Both the position numbers and the translations under genes were made by a program. 64,000 nucleotides of DNA from Chryseobacterium sp. OSA05B (GTDB lineage: Bacteria > Bacteroidota > Bacteroidia > Flavobacteriales > Weeksellaceae): the NCBI RefSeq assembly GCF_019970065.1, contig NZ_JAHXYH010000009.1, positions 52,801-116,800 on the forward strand. The letters are read 5' to 3'. Positions 33,763 to 42,622 of the stretch are shown piece after piece. Under the pieces are notes generated by a model that was not told the DNA's origin, ran no database searches, and saw nothing but the letters and a program-made list of their open reading frames with translations. Each line of letters starts with the position of its first letter. The stretch's first letter is position 1.

Positions 33763-35154
33763 TTAGTTTTTAAGTTTTGATAATTGCTTTTTCCAAACAG
33801 ACTGGTCCATTTTTAACGATGCTGAATCCACTCCAGCCTGCGCTAATAAAATTTCCCAGTCATCACCTAACCAATCTGCCAACTGCAGTTTTATTTCGTT
33901 TACTTCTGCGGGTGTTTTGATTTGTCCGCCTAAATAAAGTGCCATAAAAGCCGCATGTAAAAAAGTAGACTGTCTTCTTACACGGATATCTAAATATGCT
34001 CCTGCCGACAAAGAAAACAGGACATTTTCAAAGGCTTTCTGTACATTATTTTTTTCGTAATAAATATGAGCGATAAGCCTGTTGGCCTCCATGATGTAAT
34101 AGACATCCTGACGTTCGGAGGCTTTTTCCGATAGCTCCTCATAAATCACTAAGGCTGCATCCGTTTTTTTGTTTCCATATAATAATGCGGCTTTTAAAAG
34201 CATGCACGATTTCCAGACCGGATATCCAGTAGCATCATCTTCCTGCATCGCTTTTGAAGACTCTTCAAGGGCTTTATCTGTATATTCTTCGCTTTTTTTT
34301 GTGTTCTGTATGGCAAAATAAGCCTGTGATGCGACAAGTAAACCTGCTATTTTAGAAGATACCGTTCCAATTTCGTCTGTGATATTTAAAAGACGTTTTA
34401 CTTCTACATCTGTACGGTTCTGTATTTTCTTCGTGGTAGAATCCATGACCACAATGACCTGCTTTCTGAATCTGGCATCCGGATCTACCGTATTATAGCT
34501 GTCACTTGCTTTGTACATCTCGTTTTTAATAGCCTCTGCCATTTTGAGCTTTGGATGCAGATAATAATAAAGAGACTCGCCGTTCTTTTTACCCTGCAGC
34601 TCCACACGTCTTTCTTCCGCAAGATCCATGGTTACTAGGCGGAGATTATCCGGAACCGTTTCGATGACCTGCTGAAACCAGTGGGCTATATTTTCCTTGC
34701 TATGAGCTGAAAGAGGAAAATACAGACAGAAACAAAAATCTTCGCTCTGATCCGTTATACTCATCTTGAGGCGTTCCAGCTCGCTAAAGAGACTGGATAT
34801 ATTGGGAGGCAACATATCATCCGGAACAAAAGCTTCGCTGATCATATTGTTTTCCCAAAGGGCCCGGTGAAGGTCTTTATCTTTTTCCGGATGGGGCACA
34901 AACCAGGTGAGAAATTCATTCCATAAGTGTTCTTCAAACCATTCCCTGTTGCCATTGTATTCGGTTTCGAAACGAAAAAAAATATCATTGGCTTCTCCCA
35001 CAGGAGACTGCTCGATCTGCATAAACTTATCGATAATCTCCACATCTGCATACTGTGCTACCCAAACGGCCAGTTTCCATGACTTATTTTTTTCGGCAGC
35101 AGACCACAGATCTCGGAGTTTATAATATTCCTGTGCTATTGAAGATGTTTCCAT
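33763..35154 (-). CDS. TPR-containing protein between VgrG and Rhs, likely effector-loading adaptor
   Basis: A 463-residue cytosolic protein with no signal peptide. The N-terminal half is helical and acidic (SSIAQEYYKLRDLWSAAEKN; VWVAQYADVEIIDKFMQ). The C-terminal half has TPR-like helices (about 270-420: AGLLVASQAYFAIQNTKKSE, AALLYGNKKTDAALVIYEEL, ANRLIAHIYYEKNNVQKAFE). It starts 2 bp after VgrG and ends 3 bp before the Rhs gene, so it is tightly coupled to both. By analogy with adaptor/chaperone proteins encoded between VgrG and effectors, a role in loading the Rhs protein onto the spike is likely. The family itself is not one I can name. Confidence 0.7.
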   Translation of the reverse strand: METSSIAQEYYKLRDLWSAAEKNKSWKLAVWVAQYADVEIIDKFMQIEQSPVGEANDIFFRFETEYNGNREWFEEHLWNEFLTWFVPHPEKDKDLHRALWENNMISEAFVPDDMLPPNISSLFSELERLKMSITDQSEDFCFCLYFPLSAHSKENIAHWFQQVIETVPDNLRLVTMDLAEERRVELQGKKNGESLYYYLHPKLKMAEAIKNEMYKASDSYNTVDPDARFRKQVIVVMDSTTKKIQNRTDVEVKRLLNITDEIGTVSSKIAGLLVASQAYFAIQNTKKSEEYTDKALEESSKAMQEDDATGYPVWKSCMLLKAALLYGNKKTDAALVIYEELSEKASERQDVYYIMEANRLIAHIYYEKNNVQKAFENVLFSLSAGAYLDIRVRRQSTFLHAAFMALYLGGQIKTPAEVNEIKLQLADWLGDDWEILLAQAGVDSASLKMDQSVWKKQLSKLKN

Positions 35155-35156
35155 AG

Positions 35157-37244
35157 TTAAGAATTCAGTTTAACCAAACCTCCTGTAATGATAGTTTCCC
35201 CATCTCCATTCATTGAAACCTTGGCTCCGCTGATGCTGGTTTCTTTTCCAGTGATCTGGACTTCTTTACTTCCGGATGCAGTGACCGTCACTCCGCTTAT
35301 GGCTGCCACATTTTCTTTCGAACTCAGTTCTACACCAGCTTTTCCGCTTCCCACAGAAACGATGGTATCCCCTACAACATGTATGTTTTTAGCATGAATG
35401 GTAATGGTTTCATCCTCAATCACAATAGAGGATTTTCCGTTGTCCAAAGAAATTTTCTTACTGGCTACGGCGGAAATTGTATTGGTTCCGTCTACCGTTA
35501 TGATGTTTCCGCCTGATTTGTCTTTGATGGTGATCGCACCGGCATCATCAAGGCTTACGATATGTCCGCTTTTACTGCTGAGGCTTTTGATATTATTGCC
35601 CTGACCGCCGCCGCCTCCGGCACCACCGTGAAACATTCCGCCCATGACAAAAGGACGGTCGGGATGCTGGTGAACAAAATTGACCATAATTTGATCATCC
35701 ACTTCCGGAATGGCCATAAATCCACGGTTTTTACTTACTTTATCACTGCTTCCTCCATCGGGAGTCATGACACGGATAAATTCTGTGGTATCGGGACCGT
35801 TTTGCCAGTCAAACTGTACCTGTACCCTTCCCTGATTGAGTGGATCCGTATTGGAAATAATCTTGGCAAACTGGGGTTCCGCTTTTGGATAATGGAACTG
35901 AGGTCTCGGCATAAATCCCGTATCCGCAGCTATGGCATCAAAAGATCCTGTATAATAGCCTCTTGCATCTACTTCATGCCGTACTTCCGTCATCATGAGT
36001 TTTGTAAAATAAGAGGTCTCATTGGAGTCCGGTTTACGCATTTCGATGTCAGCAGTACAGCCCGGGTATAAAAAGGGTACAGAAGTGGTTCCGGAAGTGG
36101 TGAATACGTCCACTGAGTTGCTTCCGGCAGCCCCTTTTTGGGACACATCGATATCCATCACTTTTGAAGCTTTTATAGGGGCTATACTTAATGATGGAGT
36201 GATGAATGTCTTTTCTGAAATTTCGTAAGCACGTCTCGCAATATCTGAAGTATGACTGATTTTTGAAGCTCCTGCGGTCAGTTTTTCGTTTTTACTGCTG
36301 TTATAGCCATAGAACGTAGGCTTTACGTGTTGGGCTAACATTTTGATTTTCACATCAGCTACATTGCTTCCGTAGGTAAGCTTTACCGGTTTTTGCTGAG
36401 GAGGCAGTTTTCCGAAATGCAACACTTCACCATCATAAAAGAACTGTTCGCCATAAGCTTCTGCCATTCTTGACAAATAATTGTAATGGGTTTCGTGATA
36501 CTGGGAACTGTAAGAAATATTCCCATACTGTGCATCTACCCGGACATCGAATTTACTGGCGCCTAAACCTTCTTTGATGACCTGATCTGCAATATTATTA
36601 AGACTTATTTCCTGCTTACCTCCAAAACTCTGCGTATGCGGAGCGGAATCCAGCAGAATCGTTGGGCTATAGCCTGTAAGGATAACATTTCCAAGGCTTC
36701 CGTTATCCTGATCGAATCCTACTTCGGTAATGACTCCGACGAAATTTCTTTCAGGACCCTCCTCTACATCTTTGTATTTGAAGACCACAGTGATTCTTTT
36801 TCCCAGAAAGCTTTGGGCTTCTTCCAGATTATGGTTTTCAGCGCTCCCTAAGGTATCGTGAGCCAGGGTAAGATCAAACTGATGATGTTTAACGGCACTT
36901 TGGGTCAGCTTAAAATGCTTGAAAAATTTGATTGGTTTTCCTTCGACAAAAATTTCAAGTTTGACCACTCTGTTTATTCCTGCAACAGCACTTTCAGGTA
37001 TGGCCTGGGCATTGAAGATATTGGAGGTCGGCTGCTTTGCCCATACTTTATTTTCTATAACAGTCGGTGAATTTTGCAAAAGAGGCTGATTCATAAAACT
37101 TTGCGCCGTATCACTTACTGTTTTGATCTGTGATATGGCCTTTTTAGAATCTTTAATTTTTGCAACTTCCTGGATATTGTCTGCTATGTCTATTTTAGCT
37201 GAATCTAGTCCCTTCTTGGACAGATTCTTTTCTTCTTGAAACAT
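35157..37244 (-). CDS. vgrG: Type VI secretion system tip protein VgrG
   Basis: ATG 37244 is chosen because it is preceded by an A-rich leader; the frame runs back to ATG 37355 but those 37 residues look non-conserved. About 695 residues. The middle is the gp27-like phage late control D region (LTLAHDTLG, GYSPTILLDSAPHTQSFGGK, YLSRMAEAYGEQFFYDGEV). A gp5-like OB domain follows (NTDPLNQGRVQVQFDW), with a Gly-rich stretch (FHGGAGGGGGQGNN) and a C-terminal beta-prism needle (SGHIVSLDDAGAITIKD, then NITVDGTNTI-like repeats to VKLNS). It forms the puncturing tip of the secretion spike, carrying the PAAR-Rhs effector encoded downstream. No structural T6SS genes (TssB/C/K/Hcp) are in the window, so this is an orphan or distal effector island. 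Confidence 0.9.
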   Translation of the reverse strand: MFQEEKNLSKKGLDSAKIDIADNIQEVAKIKDSKKAISQIKTVSDTAQSFMNQPLLQNSPTVIENKVWAKQPTSNIFNAQAIPESAVAGINRVVKLEIFVEGKPIKFFKHFKLTQSAVKHHQFDLTLAHDTLGSAENHNLEEAQSFLGKRITVVFKYKDVEEGPERNFVGVITEVGFDQDNGSLGNVILTGYSPTILLDSAPHTQSFGGKQEISLNNIADQVIKEGLGASKFDVRVDAQYGNISYSSQYHETHYNYLSRMAEAYGEQFFYDGEVLHFGKLPPQQKPVKLTYGSNVADVKIKMLAQHVKPTFYGYNSSKNEKLTAGASKISHTSDIARRAYEISEKTFITPSLSIAPIKASKVMDIDVSQKGAAGSNSVDVFTTSGTTSVPFLYPGCTADIEMRKPDSNETSYFTKLMMTEVRHEVDARGYYTGSFDAIAADTGFMPRPQFHYPKAEPQFAKIISNTDPLNQGRVQVQFDWQNGPDTTEFIRVMTPDGGSSDKVSKNRGFMAIPEVDDQIMVNFVHQHPDRPFVMGGMFHGGAGGGGGQGNNIKSLSSKSGHIVSLDDAGAITIKDKSGGNIITVDGTNTISAVASKKISLDNGKSSIVIEDETITIHAKNIHVVGDTIVSVGSGKAGVELSSKENVAAISGVTVTASGSKEVQITGKETSISGAKVSMNGDGETIITGGLVKLNS

Positions 37245-37355
37245 GGTATACTTTTTTTCGGTAGTGTGGATGTGAACAGGAATTTCTTCCTTGTTAGAAA
37301 TGAGACCATTCGACTCATATGAATAATCAGTACTCCGCATCGGTCTCCGTTGCAA

Positions 37356-37691
37356 GTACAGTTTGATTGTTCTGAGATGGTTCTGTCAGAGCCTTTTTAA
37401 GAGTAAGCTCTGCCTAACTGCTTATCATTGGCAGCTCCGGATTAATGCGGCTTTTTTCATAAGTTTTTTCTGTGGTTTGGTAGTGGAAATTTATCACATA
37501 AAAAAATCACAGGCAAATGAATTAGCCCTTTTTTAGAAAATTGTCGTATTTCTACGATTGAATTCAGGGGGAAAACACGGGATCATGATGAGACAATAAA
37601 ACTCTATGGGTTAACACATTACAAATACTCAAGAATAATGAACATGACTTTGATGATTGTAATTACCAGGGAGCCAGCACTACTCGTTTCC
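37356..37691. other. Intergenic region upstream of vgrG
   Basis: No gene is seen. An inverted CAGAGC/GCTCTG pair lies around 37388-37413 and a T-rich stretch around 37450; neither is a convincing terminator. The promoter of the VgrG operon should lie here, but I could not pick out a TAnnTTTG box on the minus strand with confidence. Confidence 0.4.
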
Positions 37692-38645
37692 TTATTTGCA
37701 TTTTGCAAGTATCTGCTCTTTTGTCATGTTTATTTTATTGCCGCCAGCAGACAGTGTGTCTATCTTATTTTGTTTAATTGCACTTGAAAAATCACAGTAA
37801 TTTTCTAACCCGTTATTATCTACAATAAAGAGGTGATTTATTTTTTTGATGTTGGGCATACTAATTTTTCCATTGTAGTACGTATTTTCGTTCAATGCGA
37901 ATAAACCGCTTACGGTTTCAAGTTTTTCCAGATTAATTTCCTTTAAAGGCGATGAATATTCCACCGAGAAGTTTTTTACATTTTTCAGATTTATAAAATT
38001 GTCCACTTTCTCAAGGCTGGTGTTCATAATCTGAATGGTTCCGGTCTTCTCTATTTTGTGAAAAGCATCCAGCTTTTGTAATCCCGAATTTCCCGAAATA
38101 AAGATACTATTGACCTCGGTTAAATGATTAAATCCGGTTATTGCAGTAAGCTTTACATCATTAAAATCATTATTTCCAAAAACTAAGTCACCACTTATGG
38201 TCGCTAATTTTTCAAATGTACTGATTGAATTTAATCCACAGCCGGATAGAACAAAATCTCCGTTCACCTTTTCAAGATTTTCCAATCCCCTGACAGATTT
38301 TAGATTTTCTAATCTTGTAATAAGCAGTCCACCATTAATAATCTTGATACTTTTTAAAGCATCTAGATTGATTTCTTCTTTAGAATATTCGGAAGAATTT
38401 ATATCACAAATATTCATACTTCCATTAATAAAAGTATAATTGTTTTTCCCAAATTCATCAATGTCTTTCTGAGTAATTAAATTGACAGTTCCCTGATAAA
38501 CTTTATCATCTTTATCTGGAATTAAGTCCTTTTTTACTTTAGTCTGTTCATTTTTCAATTCACTTTTTTTCTGTTCTGTTTTCTGAGAACAGGAAGTCTG
38601 AAAGATGATACAGGTCAGAATAATTACAATTGATTTGATGGTCAT
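37692..38645 (-). CDS. Lipoprotein with receptor-L/leucine-rich-like repeats
   Basis: A 317-residue exported lipoprotein: MTIKSIVIILTCIIFQTSC, with the lipobox Cys at residue 19. After a charged linker the sequence is a run of about 25-residue repeats in which Leu/Ile alternate with LENLKSVRGLENLEKVNGDF-style turns (to about residue 280). This resembles receptor L-domain or ECM33-type right-handed beta-helix repeats. A cell-surface or periplasmic recognition role is plausible. I recognise no specific family. It is 36 bp after the 38682-39776 gene in the same direction, so the two may form a unit. Confidence 0.65.
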   Translation of the reverse strand: MTIKSIVIILTCIIFQTSCSQKTEQKKSELKNEQTKVKKDLIPDKDDKVYQGTVNLITQKDIDEFGKNNYTFINGSMNICDINSSEYSKEEINLDALKSIKIINGGLLITRLENLKSVRGLENLEKVNGDFVLSGCGLNSISTFEKLATISGDLVFGNNDFNDVKLTAITGFNHLTEVNSIFISGNSGLQKLDAFHKIEKTGTIQIMNTSLEKVDNFINLKNVKNFSVEYSSPLKEINLEKLETVSGLFALNENTYYNGKISMPNIKKINHLFIVDNNGLENYCDFSSAIKQNKIDTLSAGGNKINMTKEQILAKCK

Positions 38646-38681
38646 TTTTAGAAATTTAGTTGTGAAAGTTGGTTGCTGATA

Positions 38682-39776
38682 TTATGTAAGGCTTCGGTTT
38701 AAAATAAGTAATTCCTTATTTTTTATTTTCTGGCTATCTGATAAGTAAAAGATAACGGCATAACTGTTTTCCTCTGTTTTGTTGATACTGGAACTAATCA
38801 GATTTTCCTTATCCATAGGTATTATTTCATCGGTCATTATATTTTTATAGCCTTTTTCATTTTTGCTGTAGAATAATTCCAACAATTCATCATTTTTAAT
38901 TGTGAACCAGCCGTTTCCGAATTCTCCGTTGAATTGGATGATAAAAGTATTTTCAGCCATTTTTACAGGCTGCCAGGTATTGAAAAATTCATCTCCGATA
39001 TCCGCTATATCTGTAGTGGTACAGTGAAGATCCGGCGAGATGACCTCCACCGATATTTTCCCTTCTTCTTCACAAAGGATGTAGGAATTTTCATCGAAAG
39101 ACAAACTGAGTATCTCCCAAAACCATTCTTTATTGGGATTGATCAATCTTTCCCTTATTACATTTCCCAATTCATCAATCTGCCTGTGCAACCAACCTTT
39201 TTTATCATTGGCCAGTAAATGAATTTCACCGTTATTGATGAATATTTTATTATTCCTTGGCAAATCTATTTTAATATTGTGTTTCTTTTTTACCGCATCG
39301 TTTTTAAATTCAATGGAAAGCATTTTGTCAGGTTTGGTTTCCGACCAGATATCTGCCTCATGAAAGATTGAAAACTGATCGGTAGTACCAATGAACTTCC
39401 CGGTAAAAGGTCTGTTTCCTTTCGGCAAATCTGTATTTTCACGGTTAAAAACAGGAATACTGATTTCTAATTCTTTATCAGGATGGTAAGGGACCAATGA
39501 AACATAATTTTCCTGATTCGGACTTAAAAATAAGGTGGGTAAAATCCCGTCATCTTCTACAAAACTTTCAGCATTTCCGTTTTTATCGATGATGGTGTAG
39601 ACTAATTTATAGGTCCCGCTTTTATTGTAAACGTAGTTAGCCATAAGGGTTTTATCCCCGTAAGAAATACTTCCATGTGCCGAGACACCGGCTTCTGACA
39701 ACAATGTGGTCAGTATTCCAAAATCTGTTTTTTTAATCGTCGATTGAAATGAATGTATTTGATCTGGATTTTTCAT
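38682..39776 (-). CDS. Hypothetical 364-residue protein, beta-rich
   Basis: No signal peptide. The protein consists largely of beta-strand pairs with WYF and acidic turns (GTYKLVYTIIDKNGNAESF, GWLHRQIDELGNVIRERL, SYILCEEEGKISVEVISP), suggesting a beta-propeller or similar fold. It resembles in style, but not by obvious alignment, the candidate immunity protein at 28932. It sits between the VgrG/Rhs operon and the SusCD locus, 36 bp upstream of the L-domain-like lipoprotein gene. Function unknown. Confidence 0.6.
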   Translation of the reverse strand: MKNPDQIHSFQSTIKKTDFGILTTLLSEAGVSAHGSISYGDKTLMANYVYNKSGTYKLVYTIIDKNGNAESFVEDDGILPTLFLSPNQENYVSLVPYHPDKELEISIPVFNRENTDLPKGNRPFTGKFIGTTDQFSIFHEADIWSETKPDKMLSIEFKNDAVKKKHNIKIDLPRNNKIFINNGEIHLLANDKKGWLHRQIDELGNVIRERLINPNKEWFWEILSLSFDENSYILCEEEGKISVEVISPDLHCTTTDIADIGDEFFNTWQPVKMAENTFIIQFNGEFGNGWFTIKNDELLELFYSKNEKGYKNIMTDEIIPMDKENLISSSINKTEENSYAVIFYLSDSQKIKNKELLILNRSLT

Positions 39777-39997
39777 AGGCGTTTATTTCTGTCTCACTCC
39801 AAACTTCTTACATTTCCGTGAATCCAAATAGAATAAAAAACTATAAAACGGCCACGTTTTGACATAAAATATAATGTGTTCGGAATTACGTTTACATGAA
39901 CCACTAAGATAGATAAATTTCATTTCTACCCAACAGCAACGTATAGAAATCCAGGATTTTGATTGATATTTTAAACTTACCTATCAAGATCTGATTA

Positions 39998-40477
39998 TCA
40001 GAAAGAGAATCCAAAGAAGGTAAAGTAAATTTTTGCGCCGTTCAAAGGACGTGTGTTCAGAAAATCTCTCCATCCTGTTACAATTTCTTTGAAATCCTGC
40101 AAAGGTATACTGTTTACATAGCCCTGACGATCATAAAAATCTACCAGATTATTACACATGATGATATCTACTGGCGCCGTCTCGCTTTCAATTTCTGAGG
40201 CGGGATCCGCCAAAGCTGCATTAATATCCGGCAGCAATGAATCGTTGATTTGTGACACAGACTTCCAGCTGGTTAAGAAACAGGTTAAGCAAAAATTATT
40301 GGTTTCTATGACCTTACAATTTTCTTTTCCCCGAAATCCGTCCCAGCTTATGGTTTTATTTTCGAACGTAACCGCATACGTATTGATCACATTCTGATCC
40401 ATCACAGGGCATTTTTTGCTTTGGTGTCCATAGAATTTTTCATAAGAATCTATCAGCTTTTCAGCCAGTTTAAACAT
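39998..40477 (-). CDS. Hypothetical Cys-containing protein overlapping the LytTR gene
   Basis: A 159-residue protein with no signal peptide. Cysteines are visible in KKCPVM, KENCKV and NNFCLTCFL. The middle is acidic (ADPASEIESETAPVD). The frame overlaps the end of the LytTR regulator gene by 25 bp when started at ATG 40477; an internal ATG at 40402 (MDQNVINTYAV) would avoid overlap. It is likely translationally coupled to the regulator, or a separate gene of the adjacent effector/immunity zone. No family is recognised. Confidence 0.5.
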   Translation of the reverse strand: MFKLAEKLIDSYEKFYGHQSKKCPVMDQNVINTYAVTFENKTISWDGFRGKENCKVIETNNFCLTCFLTSWKSVSQINDSLLPDINAALADPASEIESETAPVDIIMCNNLVDFYDRQGYVNSIPLQDFKEIVTGWRDFLNTRPLNGAKIYFTFFGFSF

Positions 40478-41217
40478 TCCGTGATCTGTCTTTTGCTGAT
40501 AAATACATCTGAATTGATTTCAGGAGCAGGTGCCAGTTTCAGTTCTATTTTCTGGCTGGAATGCTTGATGATCTCAACAATTGCGTTTTTATTGATGATA
40601 AATTTACGGTTGATTTTAAAAAACAGCTGTGGATTCAGTTTATGAATGACATCTTTAATGGTATCATCGTAAATATAAGTCTGGTTGTCCACGGTCGTCA
40701 GAAAAAGATATTTTCCTGAGGCAAAAAAATAGGCTGTATTTCCTTCATCTATTGATTTCAGTTTATTTCCGTCGCGGACCATAAAGCGTTTCATCAGTTC
40801 AGGGCCTTCAGCCTGTCGTAGTGAGGAAATAGATCTGAGGACGGGTTCTGGATCGAAATTAGACCTGATGGAAATGAATTTTTGCAGTGCCTTATGTAAA
40901 TCCTCTTCTTCAAAAGGTTTCAGAAGATAATCTATCGTGAAATGCCTGAACACCCTCATGGCATATTCGTCAAAAGCGGTTATAAAAATGATGGGTGTGA
41001 ATAATTCCACAGATTCAAAGATCTCCAGACTCATCCCGTCTCCGAGATGAATATCCATAAAGATAAGATCTGCTGAATGGTTTTCGAAGAAGTCTATGGC
41101 CTGTTTTTTTGACCGCAGAATCACCATCTCCGTCACAGGGACGATGCTTTGCTGGTCCAACAGGTTTCTGAGATAATTCACAGCCAGCAATTCGTCTTCT
41201 ATAATGGCAATTTTCAT
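40453..41217 (-). CDS. LytTR family response regulator
   Basis: ATG 41217 is chosen (MKIAIIEDELLAVNYL); the frame could extend six residues. About 254 residues. The receiver at 1-115 has IEDE and phosphoacceptor Asp in LIFMDIHLGDGMSLEIF, with Lys in LKPFEEEDL. The LytTR DNA-binding domain spans about 140-250 (RFMVRDGNKLKSIDEGNTAY; PQLFFKINRKFIINKNAIVE). LytTR regulators pair with LytS/His_kinase-type sensor kinases; one is encoded at 48654-50240 at the other end of the metalloprotease-SusCD block. A terminator lies between this gene and susD. Confidence 0.92.
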   Translation of the reverse strand: MKIAIIEDELLAVNYLRNLLDQQSIVPVTEMVILRSKKQAIDFFENHSADLIFMDIHLGDGMSLEIFESVELFTPIIFITAFDEYAMRVFRHFTIDYLLKPFEEEDLHKALQKFISIRSNFDPEPVLRSISSLRQAEGPELMKRFMVRDGNKLKSIDEGNTAYFFASGKYLFLTTVDNQTYIYDDTIKDVIHKLNPQLFFKINRKFIINKNAIVEIIKHSSQKIELKLAPAPEINSDVFISKRQITECLNWLKS

Positions 41218-41232
41218 AACATTACAAAAGTA

Positions 41233-41269
41233 CAAAAAAACCGCTAAAACGATTAAGTTCTAGCGGTTT
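41233..41269 (-). terminator. Terminator between SusD and LytTR genes
   Basis: AAACCGCTA and TAGCGGTTT form a 9-bp stem with a 14-base loop. On the minus strand a T7 run follows. It starts 23 bp after the SusD stop and ends 16 bp before the LytTR start, so LytTR expression would need read-through or its own promoter. Confidence 0.8.
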
Positions 41270-41291
41270 CACGGGTTGTTAATATGAAATG

Positions 41292-42611
41292 TTATAAATT
41301 GGGATTATTCTTCTTAGCACTCATAGGAAATTCTATGGTATATCTCACATCATTCTGCTGAAGAATATATTCCGTACCATTCACTTTATGAATGATTTTT
41401 CTCTGATCTGCTCTTCTTAAGTCCATCCAGCGGTGGCCTTCCAGAGCAAATTCTCTGAATCTTTCCTCCAGTATGAAATTCATGAATTCTGAAGTGTTCA
41501 TTGGATTGATCTGGCTTTGAACGGTGATGTATCCATCAGGTGTGTATCTGTTCTTCAGGACTTTGAGGATTGCTTCTTTAGCCTCACTCAGTCTGTTCAG
41601 TTTTAATAATGCCTCAGACTGTATAAAATACATCTCTGCTGTTCTGAAAGACACTCTGAAATCTGTAGTTCCTCCTTTGATTACTTTGTATTTGCTGCCA
41701 TTCTTTTCAAAATAAAGATTAAACCTTTTGTCTGTCGTCGTACTATATTTTGAAATCAGTTCTGTGGATGCATAAGATACATTCTGCACTCCAATATTCA
41801 GGGCATTATCCAAAGCCATAATAGATTCTACAGAAGCATAATGGTTAGGCGCAGTAGCAGTCGTATTTAAATTGCTCAATTCACTTTTAACGGCAAGAGT
41901 CTGCTCAGCATAGCTCAAAGCCTTGTTCCAGTCTCTTTGATAAAGGGCCGTTCTCGCCTGAAATGCTTTCAAAGCTACCTTTGAGAATCTGTAATTGATT
42001 CCAGCCGGCTGCTTCTCTTCCACCATTAGTCCCTCTGCCTTTATGATATCGGAATGCACCTGATCGTAGACTTCCTGTACGGAAGAAGGTTTCAATACCT
42101 GCTCAAGATCAATTTCAAGACTGATCGGCACCCCTCTGTCTGTAGCGGCTGTAACACTGTTGTAAGGCTTCCCGTACAGATTAACCATGTCAAAATATAA
42201 ATACGCACGAAGTGCATAAGCTTCTGCCAGAATCTGCTTTTTTTCAGGAGAATCTGCCATGGTCTTGCTTCCTTCGTTGATGATCTGGTTCAGATAAAAA
42301 TTCACGGAATAAAAAGCTACCCATGGAAACTCGGCTGTGGCCTGATCATTATTTGAATCTTTCCACATCGCAATTTCGCGGTAGACATTAAATTCATTCA
42401 GACTTTCATCTATATTCAGCTCATCTGTTCGCAGAGCGGTTAAAGATTTATGCACCGGATATTGGGAATAGGCTGATGTAAGCACTTTTCGGTAATCCTC
42501 TACGCTCACCGGGATAATTTTCCCTTCAGGCTGTATATCTAAAAAACGGTCACATCCGATACTGGAAAAGCTTAAGGCTGCGATCGCAATGAATGTTGTA
42601 ATTTTTCTCAT
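41292..42611 (-). CDS. SusD/RagB family outer membrane nutrient-binding lipoprotein
   Basis: A 439-residue lipoprotein: the signal peptide ends LSFSSIGCDRFLDIQPEGKI, with lipobox Cys20 followed by the SusD-typical FLDIQP. The N-terminal TPR-like helices (ILAEAYALRAYLYFDMVNLY) and C-terminal MNFILEERFREFALEGHRWM, with the DLRRA motif, are standard. SusD forms a lid over the SusC transporter on the cell surface. It is 11 bp after SusC. The neighbouring metalloprotease, and the lack of glycoside hydrolases, suggest a peptide or protein substrate rather than glycan, as in RagAB. Confidence 0.95.
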   Translation of the reverse strand: MRKITTFIAIAALSFSSIGCDRFLDIQPEGKIIPVSVEDYRKVLTSAYSQYPVHKSLTALRTDELNIDESLNEFNVYREIAMWKDSNNDQATAEFPWVAFYSVNFYLNQIINEGSKTMADSPEKKQILAEAYALRAYLYFDMVNLYGKPYNSVTAATDRGVPISLEIDLEQVLKPSSVQEVYDQVHSDIIKAEGLMVEEKQPAGINYRFSKVALKAFQARTALYQRDWNKALSYAEQTLAVKSELSNLNTTATAPNHYASVESIMALDNALNIGVQNVSYASTELISKYSTTTDKRFNLYFEKNGSKYKVIKGGTTDFRVSFRTAEMYFIQSEALLKLNRLSEAKEAILKVLKNRYTPDGYITVQSQINPMNTSEFMNFILEERFREFALEGHRWMDLRRADQRKIIHKVNGTEYILQQNDVRYTIEFPMSAKKNNPNL

Positions 42612-42622
42612 TTTTTCAAGTT

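Noticed and set aside
37388..37413. CAGAGC/GCTCTG inverted pair upstream of vgrG as a terminator
   Set aside because: Only 6 bp with a long loop and no following T run in the right direction.
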